Of a stretch of 43,785 nt of DNA, positions 36,321 to 43,785 are shown piece after piece. The position numbers and the translations under genes were made by a program. Where the stretch lies: assembly GCF_001911425.1 (NCBI RefSeq), contig NZ_MPPL01000001.1, forward strand, positions 1,545,091 through 1,588,875, written 5' to 3'. Source of the stretch: Mucilaginibacter polytrichastri. Its GTDB lineage: Bacteria > Bacteroidota > Bacteroidia > Sphingobacteriales > Sphingobacteriaceae. The notes beneath the pieces are model-generated. The model saw only the letters and a program-made list of their open reading frames with translations. It made no database searches and was not told where the DNA came from. Positions within the stretch are counted from its first letter, which is position 1, and each line of letters opens with the position of its first letter.

Positions 36321-37532
36321 TTATACAGCCGTTGCTGCAGTAATTAACACCAGGCCAACCATGCAGAATGAAAATACCATGAGGTAAACAAACGATATCC
36401 CTATCATTTTACTTACAGTTCTGAACATGCTTCTGTGATATACAGTTCTGAAAGCCTTGTAAAGGTATAGTGTAATACCGGCCACCCCCAAAAAATCTAC
36501 CCAGCCATGCAGGTGCATTACATCGGGTAATAGTTTCAGCAGCATGGTAATAGTTAAAAACAAAAATAAGAAACAGTGCAGGTGAAACGAGAAGATTAGG
36601 TGTTCTACATAAAACTTCTTGTTATTCCAAAACGCAAACCTTAATATGAGTGCAAACAGCGGCAGCAGTACAAACATCATTTTAGGCACGTTGTGTTTCA
36701 GCTCTTCCATGAAAACTTCTCTGGCGCGGCTTCCATATTTTTTATACGCATATACCTTACGTATGGCCATGCGCTGAAAAAAGCCATCGCGTTCGGCAGC
36801 AGGGAGTTTTTGTTGCGAAACAGCGTAATCTGCGTAGGTAGAGTCTTCTGCATTGTTTAATAACCTTGAGAAGAACGTGTCATTATCTTTATCCACTTCA
36901 AGATCGCCATCATAATCCAACTTTTTATGCTTGTTTTTTAATTTAGCCTCATTGCCTTTCGCTATGCTAGTATCAGATTTTACCGGATTAACTTTTAATG
37001 TTTTTTTACCAAGGCTGTCGCTTGTTGTCGTCATGTTAATCATTGGCGTACTGCCAATGGTTTTAGTATCAATTTTGATAAAATCAGGGGTATTCCTGGC
37101 TATGGCCTCAAGCTTTTTCTTTTGCGAAGTGGTAAGATTAGGATTGGCCTCCAATTGCTTTATTAAAACAGCGCCTTTTTCTGTGCTGCTGAGTTTTTTG
37201 ATATCCTCTTTTTTCTCTTCCTGGCCGTGTTTAAATATCAGAATAAAGAAAATTAAACTTATAAAAATGTACATTTTTATAGGGTGCAGGTATTGTACCC
37301 TGCGGCCGGCCATATACTCGTTGGTAAGCTTGCCCGGCTGAAATAGTAATGGTTTTAGGGTATGAAAAAACTGATGATCGAAATGGAAATAATCGCTTAC
37401 GGCATGGTTCATTAAGTGACCAAAATTCTCTTTGATCTGTAAATTCTCCTGGCCACAATGATGACAAAATTTTCCTTCTAATTCGGTTCCGCAGTTTAGG
37501 CAATCATTTTCATGGCGGTAATGTTTTTTCAT
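36321..37532 (-). CDS. DUF3667 zinc-ribbon membrane protein
   Basis: A 403-residue protein with an N-terminal zinc ribbon (CLNCG, Cys11 and Cys14, then CHHCG, Cys23 and Cys26), then the conserved HLMNHAVSDYFHFDHQFFHT and LLFQPGKLTNEYMAGRRVQYLHPIKMY segments that define DUF3667. TM segments follow at about 85-102 and four more between about 285 and 400. A long hydrophilic Lys/Thr/Asp-rich linker (about 105-265) separates the first TM from the others. Function is not known for this family, which is common in Bacteroidota. It is convergent with the dehydrogenase and shares its terminator. The next gene on the same strand lies 203 bases upstream. Confidence 0.85.
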   Translation of the reverse strand: MKKHYRHENDCLNCGTELEGKFCHHCGQENLQIKENFGHLMNHAVSDYFHFDHQFFHTLKPLLFQPGKLTNEYMAGRRVQYLHPIKMYIFISLIFFILIFKHGQEEKKEDIKKLSSTEKGAVLIKQLEANPNLTTSQKKKLEAIARNTPDFIKIDTKTIGSTPMINMTTTSDSLGKKTLKVNPVKSDTSIAKGNEAKLKNKHKKLDYDGDLEVDKDNDTFFSRLLNNAEDSTYADYAVSQQKLPAAERDGFFQRMAIRKVYAYKKYGSRAREVFMEELKHNVPKMMFVLLPLFALILRFAFWNNKKFYVEHLIFSFHLHCFLFLFLTITMLLKLLPDVMHLHGWVDFLGVAGITLYLYKAFRTVYHRSMFRTVSKMIGISFVYLMVFSFCMVGLVLITAATAV

Positions 37533-37735
37533 ACTTTAAAATTGCTCCCCACTAATTAAAGGGAGATAAGGTACATCTGTAGATAGAAATATGTGAGCCA
37601 TTAAAAATAGCAAATTTGTTATCCTTTTTTATGCAAAAGCACAAAATAATAAAGCGAAATGCACAATTTTCGTAACAAAAAACTTACTCATTTAAGGTAT
37701 ACCCAATTGGGCAGTTGATGCCTGGTATTTACCTG

Positions 37736-38995
37736 TTATGCGTGTTGTATAGCACGCTCGAGTGCCATATTGTGTTTGTATCTGAATACGAATGGAAAAA
37801 TGATGGCGATGACCAAAGCGTAAGCTGCAAAGGTGAGCCAGATACCGTGCCAGTCTTTACTTTGATCTGCATGGGTAAAAAACTTATCAATAATTACACC
37901 GCTGGCAAAGCTGCCAAATAAGGCGCCAAAACCATTCACCATCATCATAAATAAACCCTGCGCGCTGCCCCTGATCTCGGGCGTGGTTTGCGTTTCCACA
38001 AACAGCGATCCCGAAATATTGAAGAAATCAAACGCCATACCGTATACGATACATGACAGAATAATCATCCATAAACCATCGGCCGGATTGCCAAAAGCAA
38101 AAAGACCAAAACGTAAAACCCAAGCCAGCATACTGAATAACATCACGTACTTGATACCAAATTTGCGCAGGAAGAATGGAATAGCCAGGATGAACAATGT
38201 TTCAGAGATCTGCGAGATTGACATAATGATGGCGGGGTATTTTACCGCGATCAGATTGCGGTAGGTGGGCACATTATTAAAATCGTGAATGTAGGTATCG
38301 CCGTAAGCATTGGTAAGTTGTAGGGCCGCGCCTAAAAGCATAGAAAAGGCGAAGAAAATAGCAAACTTAGGTGTTTTGAATAAAGCAAAGGCATTTAAAC
38401 CCAAAAGGCTTGCAAATGATTTGCTGCTGGTTTTGGCCAGTAGCGGTGGGCATTTTGGTAAACTAAATGAATAGATACCCAATGCTAATGCCACAGATGA
38501 GGCAATATAAAATTGGTTTACAGAAGTTTCGTTATGGGTAAGGCTTACCGTCCATAAGGCGGCAATAAAGCCGATAGTGCCCCAGATGCGAATAGGGGGA
38601 TAATCTTTTACTACATCCAGATTGCTCTTTTTAAGTGCCGAATAGGCAACCGTAATCGATAGCGACAGGGTTGGCATATAGCAGATCATGTTGAGCAATA
38701 TCACCCAGAAAAAAGTAGTTGGATTAGTTACCAAGGGTAGGCTGAACAATACCAGTGAGCCTAAAATATGCAGCGCACCGTAAAGTTTTTCGGCATTGAT
38801 GAACCTGTCTGATATGATACCTGTAAGGGCAGGCATAAATATGGCCGAGATACCCATGGTAGAAAAAATAGCCCCGAACTGTGCACCCGACCAATGTTTA
38901 TTTTGAAACCAGTATGCCCCGATGGTGAGCAGCCAGCAGCCCCAAATAAAAAATTGCATAAAGTTCATCAGTATTAAGCGAAACTTAATATTCAT
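37736..38995 (-). CDS. NupG-type nucleoside permease, major facilitator superfamily
   Basis: A 419-residue inner-membrane transporter with 12 predicted TM segments. The N-terminus (NFMQFFIWGCWLLTIGAYWF) and the following FSTMGISAIFMPALTGIISDRF, with the MFS loop 2-3 signature region, match the nucleoside:H+ symporter family (NupG/XapB). NISGSLFVETQTTPEIRGSAQGLFMMM in the C-terminal half matches the same family. It should import nucleosides by proton symport. The neighbour on the same strand is a bifunctional-nuclease-family gene 275 bases upstream, with a paired-hairpin element in between, so co-transcription is uncertain. Confidence 0.88.
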   Translation of the reverse strand: MNIKFRLILMNFMQFFIWGCWLLTIGAYWFQNKHWSGAQFGAIFSTMGISAIFMPALTGIISDRFINAEKLYGALHILGSLVLFSLPLVTNPTTFFWVILLNMICYMPTLSLSITVAYSALKKSNLDVVKDYPPIRIWGTIGFIAALWTVSLTHNETSVNQFYIASSVALALGIYSFSLPKCPPLLAKTSSKSFASLLGLNAFALFKTPKFAIFFAFSMLLGAALQLTNAYGDTYIHDFNNVPTYRNLIAVKYPAIIMSISQISETLFILAIPFFLRKFGIKYVMLFSMLAWVLRFGLFAFGNPADGLWMIILSCIVYGMAFDFFNISGSLFVETQTTPEIRGSAQGLFMMMVNGFGALFGSFASGVIIDKFFTHADQSKDWHGIWLTFAAYALVIAIIFPFVFRYKHNMALERAIQHA

Positions 38996-39151
38996 ACAGC
39001 ACGGGTTTAAACAAGTTATAGTTTAATGTTAAAACAAAGTCGGAAAGTAACGAAATATTGCGAAATCAGAAAGCGATGTGGATAGATTACAACAGAATGG
39101 CAGGTAATGCAGAATATTGTTTTGTAAATAGCATGTTTGGCTACCCTGCCA

Positions 39152-39246
39152 GTCATCCTGAACTTGTTTCAGGATCCCACTTGCTAAGTTCAAATAATGC
39201 AAAGTGTACACGTGTCCTTTGGGATGTCGAAACAAGTTCGGCATGA
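39152..39246. repeat. REP-like paired-hairpin element, single copy
   Basis: Left arm TCCTGAACTTGTTTCAGGA and right arm TGTCGAAACAAGTTCGGCA each fold into a small hairpin, and together they form a larger imperfect inverted repeat. Between them lie CCCACTTGCTAAGTT and GTGTCCTTTGGGA. The layout is the same as in the array at 43271-43785. The left stem has TCCTGAA/TTCAGGA where the array has TGCCGAA/TTCGGCA, so paired bases changed together. It lies in the 275-base gap between the nucleoside permease and the nuclease-like gene. Confidence 0.8.
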
Positions 39247-39270
39247 GGGGAGAAGATTTAAGGTAATTCC

Positions 39271-39870
39271 TTACGAAGACCTTCTTCTACCCAATTCATC
39301 CCTGATCTTAGCCGCTTTTTCATAGGCTTCATCGTTAAGGGCATCTTGCAGTTTAGTTTTAAGCTCATCTTCACTCAGCGAAGCGTAACTGCCTGTGCCC
39401 GAAACCGGGGTTTTTTCTTCTTGTGGTTCGTTCAGGTTTTCGAGATAAACAAAATCGTTGCCTTCTATCACAATGCCCGCGGTAGAGAGGATAAATTCGT
39501 AAGTATAAATTGTGCAATCAAACCTTACGGCCATGGCAATGGCATCAGAGGTGCGGGCATCAATTTCTATCACCTTTTTACCGTCAGAGCAGATCAGCTT
39601 GGCATAAAAGATGCCGTCAACCAGGTTGTAGATAATAATTTCCTGTATGTTAATGCCATATGCTTGTGCAAAGCTTTTAAATAGATCGTGGGTTAGGGGG
39701 CGGCTTGGCGTCATTTTTTCTATCTCTATAGCAATGGCCTGGGCCTCAAAGCTGCCAATAATAATAGGCAGCCTGCGGCGTCCGCTCACTTCGCCTAAAA
39801 CTAAAGCATACGCGCCCGATTGTGTTTGGCTGTAAGATAAACCAACAATATCAAGCTTAATTTTTTTCAT
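39271..39870 (-). CDS. Bifunctional nuclease family protein (DUF151 plus UVR domain)
   Basis: About 199 residues from the ATG at 39870, which gives MKKIKLDIVGLSYSQ; ATG at 39882 or GTG at 39885 would add up to five residues. The DUF151 core spans about 1-130 (RRRLPIIIGSFEAQAIAIEI, RPLTHDLF, IDARTSDAIAMAVRF). A C-terminal UVR-type helical hairpin follows (about 160-197, LKTKLQDALNDEAYEKAA, then KIRDELGRR). Family members show DNase/RNase activity in some bacteria and plants; catalysis here is not shown. It sits 32 bases after etfA on the same strand, so it is probably the third gene of the etfBA operon, with the nucleoside permease further on. Confidence 0.88.
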   Translation of the reverse strand: MKKIKLDIVGLSYSQTQSGAYALVLGEVSGRRRLPIIIGSFEAQAIAIEIEKMTPSRPLTHDLFKSFAQAYGINIQEIIIYNLVDGIFYAKLICSDGKKVIEIDARTSDAIAMAVRFDCTIYTYEFILSTAGIVIEGNDFVYLENLNEPQEEKTPVSGTGSYASLSEDELKTKLQDALNDEAYEKAAKIRDELGRRRSS

Positions 39871-39902
39871 GTTATTACCCATCACAACAAAAAACCCTTT
39901 TT

Positions 39903-40880
39903 TTATGCCGAAGCTTTATATGCTTTTACCGCATCAATTAATTTTGGAACAATTTCAAACGCATCGCCAACTATGCCATAGTCGGCTACTTTGTAAAACG
40001 GCGCTTCTGCGTCTTTGTTGATCACAACAATAACTTTAGACGAGCTGATACCGGCTAAATGCTGGATAGCCCCCGAAATGCCAATAGCAATATACAAATT
40101 TGGGCTCACAGCTATACCCGTTTGCCCAACATGTTCGCTATGCGACCGCCAGCCAGCGTCTGATACCGGCTTTGAACATGCTGTAGCAGCACCCAATAAT
40201 CCGGCCAGTTCTTCGATCATGCCCCAGTTTTCGGGACCTTTAAGGCCCCGGCCGCCAGATACTACGATCTCCGCATCTGGTAAAGATACTTTATCTGCCG
40301 ATTTTATAATCTCTTTTAACATGGCTTTAAAGTCAGATTCTTTGGTTTCTACCAAAAAATCTTCAGTAACGGCGTTTGTAATATTTTCAATAACCTTGTA
40401 ACTGTTTGGTATCAAAGCAATTACTATATTAACCGAAGTAAGTTGCACCATCGCAAATGCTTTGCCAGAAAATGCAGTTTTTTTAACAATAAACTTACCA
40501 TCGGCAGTTTCTGGTAATGAAACCGCGCCGTCTGCAATACCTGCACTTAATTTTACGGCCACACGCGGGGCTAAGCCACGGCCCGAGAAAGTGTTGGAAA
40601 TTACAACAACATCTGCCTGTTCTGCTTCGGCCGCTTTGGCAAGTACAGCGGCATAGGCCTGGTTCACAAAGTTTTTAAGCTGGCCGTTTGATACATTTAA
40701 AATTTTGTGCGCGCCATAATTGCCCAATGCGCTTAATTCGTCGCTACTTACATCGCCGATAGAGATGGCGGTAAGCGTTGTATTATTTTGGTTTGCAATG
40801 GCACGGGCGTAAGAAACGGCTTCGTAAACCGATTTCTTGAATTTGCCGCCCGTGTTTTCTGCATATACTAAAACCGACAT
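39903..40880 (-). CDS. etfA: Electron transfer flavoprotein subunit alpha
   Basis: A 325-residue FAD-binding subunit of the ETF heterodimer, which passes electrons from acyl-CoA and other flavin dehydrogenases to the quinone pool through ETF-quinone oxidoreductase. The N-terminal domain opens with SVLVYAENTGGKFKKS. The C-terminal FAD domain is complete: SGGRGLKGPENWGMIEELA (about 208-226), SDAGWRSHSEHVGQTG, and IAIGISGAIQHLAGI, followed by AEAPFYKVADYGIVGD. It lies 31 bases downstream of etfB. No ETF-quinone oxidoreductase gene is in the window. Confidence 0.95.
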   Translation of the reverse strand: MSVLVYAENTGGKFKKSVYEAVSYARAIANQNNTTLTAISIGDVSSDELSALGNYGAHKILNVSNGQLKNFVNQAYAAVLAKAAEAEQADVVVISNTFSGRGLAPRVAVKLSAGIADGAVSLPETADGKFIVKKTAFSGKAFAMVQLTSVNIVIALIPNSYKVIENITNAVTEDFLVETKESDFKAMLKEIIKSADKVSLPDAEIVVSGGRGLKGPENWGMIEELAGLLGAATACSKPVSDAGWRSHSEHVGQTGIAVSPNLYIAIGISGAIQHLAGISSSKVIVVINKDAEAPFYKVADYGIVGDAFEIVPKLIDAVKAYKASA

Positions 40881-40911
40881 ATGGTTGATTTTTATGTTTA
40901 AATAGATAGAA

Positions 40912-41649
40912 TTAAATAACCCTGGCCTCGTTATGCAACAGAGCTACCAGTTTGGCAACATCATCTGCCGCAACCAGTTTTACCTGGCCGCGTGGGGCAG
41001 GGGTTTCATAGCTGATAATTTCAGTTAATGTTTTTACCTCCACAGGTTCTACCACGGCCAGCGGTTTGGTACGTGCCGACATAATGCCGCGCATATTCGG
41101 AATTTTCGATTCGGCTACGCCCTCGGCTGTGCCGGCCACAAAAGGCAATGGGATGGTCAGGGTCTCTTTACCGCCTTCAATCTCGCGCTCTACGGTAGCT
41201 TGTGTGCCGTCTAAATCCAATTTCTTAATGATGGATACCGATGGTAGATCCAGCAGTTCGCCCAGCATGGCGGCCAGTTTAGAGCCATTGTAGTCGATAG
41301 ACTCGCGTCCGGTTAGTACCAGGTCAAATGGGTGTTGCTTTATATATGCTGCAATTTGCACGGCCACAAAATAAGCATCATGTGCGGGGGCATTAACCCT
41401 CACAGCATCGGTTGCGCCAATGGCTAAGGCTTTGCGTATGGTAGGCTCATTAGCAGCTTCGCCAACGTGTATTACCGTAACAGTGCCTTTGCCTCCGTCT
41501 GTTAATTCAATAGCACGGGCCAGCGCAATTTCATCATAAGGGTTTATAATAAATTGTACGCCTGCTGTATTAAATTGGGTGTTATTAGCGTTAAAGGTTA
41601 CTTTTGTAGTGGTATCTGGTACGTTACTAATACATACTAAGATGTTCAT
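40912..41649 (-). CDS. etfB: Electron transfer flavoprotein subunit beta
   Basis: The 245-residue partner of EtfA. It opens with the typical MNILVCISNVPDTTTKVTF and has NPYDEIALARAIEL (about 37-50), the AMP-site region TVIHVGEAANEPTIRKALAI and the loop DLVLTGRESIDYNGSKLAAML (split: DLVLTGRESID and YNGSKLAAML). It is the first gene of a probable etfB-etfA-nuclease operon and is divergent from the TPR gene across 47 bases. A good -7 element lies just upstream, giving a short leader. Confidence 0.95.
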   Translation of the reverse strand: MNILVCISNVPDTTTKVTFNANNTQFNTAGVQFIINPYDEIALARAIELTDGGKGTVTVIHVGEAANEPTIRKALAIGATDAVRVNAPAHDAYFVAVQIAAYIKQHPFDLVLTGRESIDYNGSKLAAMLGELLDLPSVSIIKKLDLDGTQATVEREIEGGKETLTIPLPFVAGTAEGVAESKIPNMRGIMSARTKPLAVVEPVEVKTLTEIISYETPAPRGQVKLVAADDVAKLVALLHNEARVI

Positions 41650-41666
41650 TATATCATAGGTTTTTA

Positions 41667-41674
41667 CAAAGGTA
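41667..41674 (-). promoter_or_regulatory. Likely -7 promoter element for etfB
   Basis: CAAAGGTA on the + strand reads TACCTTTG on the - strand, an exact match to the Bacteroidota -7 consensus TAnnTTTG. It stands 17 bases before the etfB ATG, so the leader would be short. A -33 element is only weakly seen (TTTTAAAC near 41692). Confidence 0.5.
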
Positions 41675-41696
41675 ATTAAAAAAGGAAGAGTTTAAA

Positions 41697-42044
41697 ATGC
41701 AGCCATCCCGTTTAGAAAAGCTATTAGAATTTATTAAAAACGAGCCTAATGACGAGTTTTTACAATACGCATTAGCCACAGAATACCTACGGCTGGATGA
41801 TAAAGAAACTGCTTTAAGCTATTATGAAGGTTTGGTTGCCAACCACCCTGCTTATGTAGGTACTTATTACCATTTGGGCAAACTATATGAGTTGCTTAAC
41901 CGTAAGGAAGATGCCATAGCAACCTACCAGAGCGGGATGAATGCCGCCCGTGCCGCCAAAAATAATCATGCATTATCAGAGCTGCAATCTGCCTATATGC
42001 AGGCCAGTGGTTTATATGGCGACGAGGATGACGACGACTTTTAA
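41697..42044 (+). CDS. Small TPR-repeat protein
   Basis: A 115-residue cytoplasmic protein made of about two and a half tetratricopeptide repeats: EFLQYALATEYLRLDDKETALSYYE (given here as EFLQYALATEYLRLDD and KETALSYYE, about 19-44), then YVGTYYHLGKLYELLNRKED and AIATYQSGM (about 52-81), then a capping helix. It ends in a very acidic tail, GDEDDDDF. No signal peptide or enzyme motif is present; the role is probably protein-protein contact. It is divergent from etfB across 47 bases and is followed after 10 bases by the chromate-transporter gene, so those two are likely one operon. Confidence 0.8.
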   Translation: MQPSRLEKLLEFIKNEPNDEFLQYALATEYLRLDDKETALSYYEGLVANHPAYVGTYYHLGKLYELLNRKEDAIATYQSGMNAARAAKNNHALSELQSAYMQASGLYGDEDDDDF

Positions 42045-42054
42045 CCCCTGAATT

Positions 42055-43254
42055 TTGACCAAGCGACACCTGCTTTTTATGCGCGATGCGCTGCTTTATA
42101 CGTTTACGGCCTTTGGTGGCCCGCAGGCGCATCTGGCAGTTTTGCTGCGCGAATTTGTAGAGAAACGCAAATACATAACCGAGGCCGAACTGATGGAGCT
42201 AAACGCCCTATCGCAAATGTTGCCCGGCCCTTCATCAACCCAAACACTGGTTGGCATAGCCTGGAAGGTAGGTAAACTGCCCCTCGCGCTTATTACTTTC
42301 TTAATTTGGGTGTTGCCCTCGGCCACGGTGATGTGCATTGCCGGGATTAGCTTTAAAGTGCTGGCTAAAGGCAATCACTTTGCCGAGATCATCAGGTACA
42401 TTCAGCCTATTGCGGTTGGGATTGTGGCTTATGCCGCTTATATCTTCGCCCAGCGGGTTTTAAAAACCAGGGTGAGCGTAATGCTGGCTATTGCATCGGT
42501 AATAGCCACGCTGATCTTACAGAACCCATACGCTTTCCCACTGCTGGTTATGATGGGTGGCATTGTGTCATCCGCGTTGGAAACTCAGCCGCAGGAAAAC
42601 GAACTGCGGGTAAAACTATTCTCTAACGTTAACCCCAATAAAATTGCTTATTTCATCGGCATCCTGCTGCTGTTTGCCGCTTTGGGTGCGTTGGTTAACC
42701 GTACATCGCCGTTTAGTTTGCCCATCCGTTTGTTCGAAAACTTTTATCGTAACGGAATCCTGATATTTGGAGGAGGGCAGGTGTTAGTACCGCTGATGTT
42801 TACCGAGTTTGTGGAGTTGAAACATTACCTCACCAATACCGAGTTTTTATCCGGCTACGCCATCCAGCAGGCTTTACCGGGGCCTACATTTGCCTTTACA
42901 TCTTTTTTGGGGAGTGTTACCATGGCCAACAGTGGTTTCGGTATTGCCGGGCAAGTGATGGGCGCAATTGTGGCTGTTATCGGCATCAATTTACCAGGGC
43001 TCATCCTTATCCTTTTCATCGTTCCGTTTTGGGAAGATCTGAAGAAGATAACCCGCATCCGTAACTCGCTAAGCGGTATTAACGCCGTTGCCGTAGGGTT
43101 TATGATCACCGCATTTATATTGCTTATAAGGCCATTCGGTGTTAACTGGCTGGCTTATAGCATTATGCTGGCCACCTTTTTATTATTGAAATTTACGCGG
43201 ATTAAAACACCTGTTATTATTGTAATTGGTGTTTTGGTAGGGTGGTTTTTTTAG
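42055..43254 (+). CDS. chrA: Chromate transporter family protein (ChrA type, two CHR domains)
   Basis: A 399-residue inner-membrane protein with the duplicated CHR layout. The N-terminal half has AFGGPQAHLAVLL (about 19-31) and LPGPSSTQTLVGIAWKVG (about 56-73). The C-terminal half has GILIFGGGQVLVPLMF (about 233-248) and ALPGPTFAFTSFLGS (about 273-287). The paired FGG and PGP motifs are family hallmarks. The family exports chromate in studied members; other anions are possible. The frame opens with TTG at 42055, 10 bases after the TPR stop. An ATG at 42079 is an alternative but would cut residues that homologues usually have before the first TM, so I kept TTG. Confidence 0.85.
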   Translation: MTKRHLLFMRDALLYTFTAFGGPQAHLAVLLREFVEKRKYITEAELMELNALSQMLPGPSSTQTLVGIAWKVGKLPLALITFLIWVLPSATVMCIAGISFKVLAKGNHFAEIIRYIQPIAVGIVAYAAYIFAQRVLKTRVSVMLAIASVIATLILQNPYAFPLLVMMGGIVSSALETQPQENELRVKLFSNVNPNKIAYFIGILLLFAALGALVNRTSPFSLPIRLFENFYRNGILIFGGGQVLVPLMFTEFVELKHYLTNTEFLSGYAIQQALPGPTFAFTSFLGSVTMANSGFGIAGQVMGAIVAVIGINLPGLILILFIVPFWEDLKKITRIRNSLSGINAVAVGFMITAFILLIRPFGVNWLAYSIMLATFLLLKFTRIKTPVIIVIGVLVGWFF

Positions 43255-43785
43255 AAGAGATAACTTCACCGTCATGCCGAACTTGTTTCGGCACCCCACT
43301 TGCTAAGTTTACGAAGTGAAATGTTTAAGACCTGTCCTGTGGGATGCCGAAACAAGTTCGGCATGACGGGCGGAGGGGAATATTTCGGTATGCCAATACT
43401 AAGCAGGCGATATAATTTTTCACAGTCATGCCGAACTTGTTTCGGCACCCCACTTGCTAAGTATACGAAATGAAATGTTTAAGACCTGTCCTGTGGGATG
43501 CCGAAACAAGTTCGGCATGACGGGCGGAGGGTAAATGTTTCGGTATCCAATACTAAGCAGGCGATATAACTTTACCGTCATGCCGAACTTGTTTCGGCAC
43601 CCCACTTGCTAAGTATACGAAATGAAATGTTTAAGAACTGTTCTGTGAGATGCAGAAACAAGTTCGGCATTACGGGCGGAGGGTAAATGTTTCGGTATGC
43701 CAATACTAAGCAGGCGATATAATTTTTTACCGTCATGCCGAACTTGTTTCGGCACCCCACTTGCTAAGTTTACGAAATGAAAAGT
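43255..43785. repeat. Tandem array of about 153-base units with REP-like paired hairpins
   Basis: Three whole units and the start of a fourth begin at 43271, 43425, 43577 and 43732 (steps of 154, 152 and 155). Each opens with a 97-base element bounded by GTCATGCCGAACTTGTTTCG and its reverse complement (43271-43367, 43425-43521, 43577-43673). A similar 55-58-base spacer follows (GGCGGAGGG, then CAATACTAAGCAGGCGATAT). Inside, TGCCGAA-CTTGT-TTCGGCA and TGCCGAA-ACAAG-TTCGGCA are each small hairpins. The third right arm is decayed (GAGATGCAGAAAC, CATTAC). The array starts at the chrA stop and runs off the window. No gene is seen in this stretch. Confidence 0.9.

Noticed and set aside
37702..37711. 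CCCAATTGGG palindrome after the nucleoside permease gene
   Set aside because: A 10-base palindrome without a loop or T-run; no sign of a terminator or known operator.
43578..43760. Short - strand reading frame in the repeat array
   Set aside because: It is a translation of the hairpin element; the similar frame at 39029-39244 arises the same way from the single copy.
43255..43785. CRISPR array
   Set aside because: The spacers between repeats are nearly identical and the repeats are about 97 bases with internal hairpins; CRISPR spacers would be unique and the repeats short.

Overview
The window looks like a chromosomal segment of a Bacteroidota member, most likely family Sphingobacteriaceae and close to Mucilaginibacter or Pedobacter. 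This rests on protein style (MacB/FtsX-type permeases of about 800 residues ending in NPVKSLRSE, DUF4097 proteins, a DUF3667 protein, a PorT-like barrel), on weak or absent Shine-Dalgarno sequences, and on occasional promoter -7 elements of the Bacteroidota form TAnnTTTG. No species can be fixed from the sequence alone.

Region 1 (1-29994) is an unusually large ABC export locus, all on the + strand. It holds one membrane-fusion (MacA-like) protein, two MacB/LolD-type ATPases, nine intact MacB/FtsX-type permeases, one internally deleted permease relic, two DUF4097 beta-helix proteins of identical length, one small secreted protein and one TolC-like outer-membrane channel. It divides into three probable transcription units. 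Unit 1 is adaptor, ATPase, permeases 1-4, relic, permease 5 and DUF4097-1. Unit 2 is the small secreted protein, permeases 6-9 and DUF4097-2. Unit 3 is the second ATPase and TolC. Rho-independent terminators end each unit (about 15961, 27701 and 29969). A two-part conserved upstream block stands before each one, with its parts 58-59 bases apart (starts at 6, 16037 and 27782). One unseen regulator probably controls all three units, so the 30 kb behaves as one system whose ATPases, adaptor and channel are shared by many permeases. This is the best candidate for an undescribed system in the window.

Region 2 (30003-36302) holds a PorT-like outer-membrane beta-barrel, a secreted GH9 cellulase-type enzyme followed by a GH3 beta-glucosidase (a compact beta-glucan cassette without SusC/SusD), and a zinc-dependent medium-chain alcohol dehydrogenase. 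A long two-way terminator separates it from the next, convergent region.

Region 3 (36321-41649) is on the - strand: a DUF3667 zinc-ribbon membrane protein, a NupG-type nucleoside permease, a bifunctional-nuclease-family (DUF151/UVR) protein, and etfA and etfB. A REP-like paired-hairpin element lies between the permease and the nuclease-like gene.

Region 4 (41697-43785) is on the + strand: a small TPR protein and a two-domain chromate-transporter-family protein. A tandem array of about 153-base units follows, each carrying the same paired-hairpin element, and it runs off the end of the window. No rRNA, tRNA, CRISPR array, transposase or phage gene was seen.
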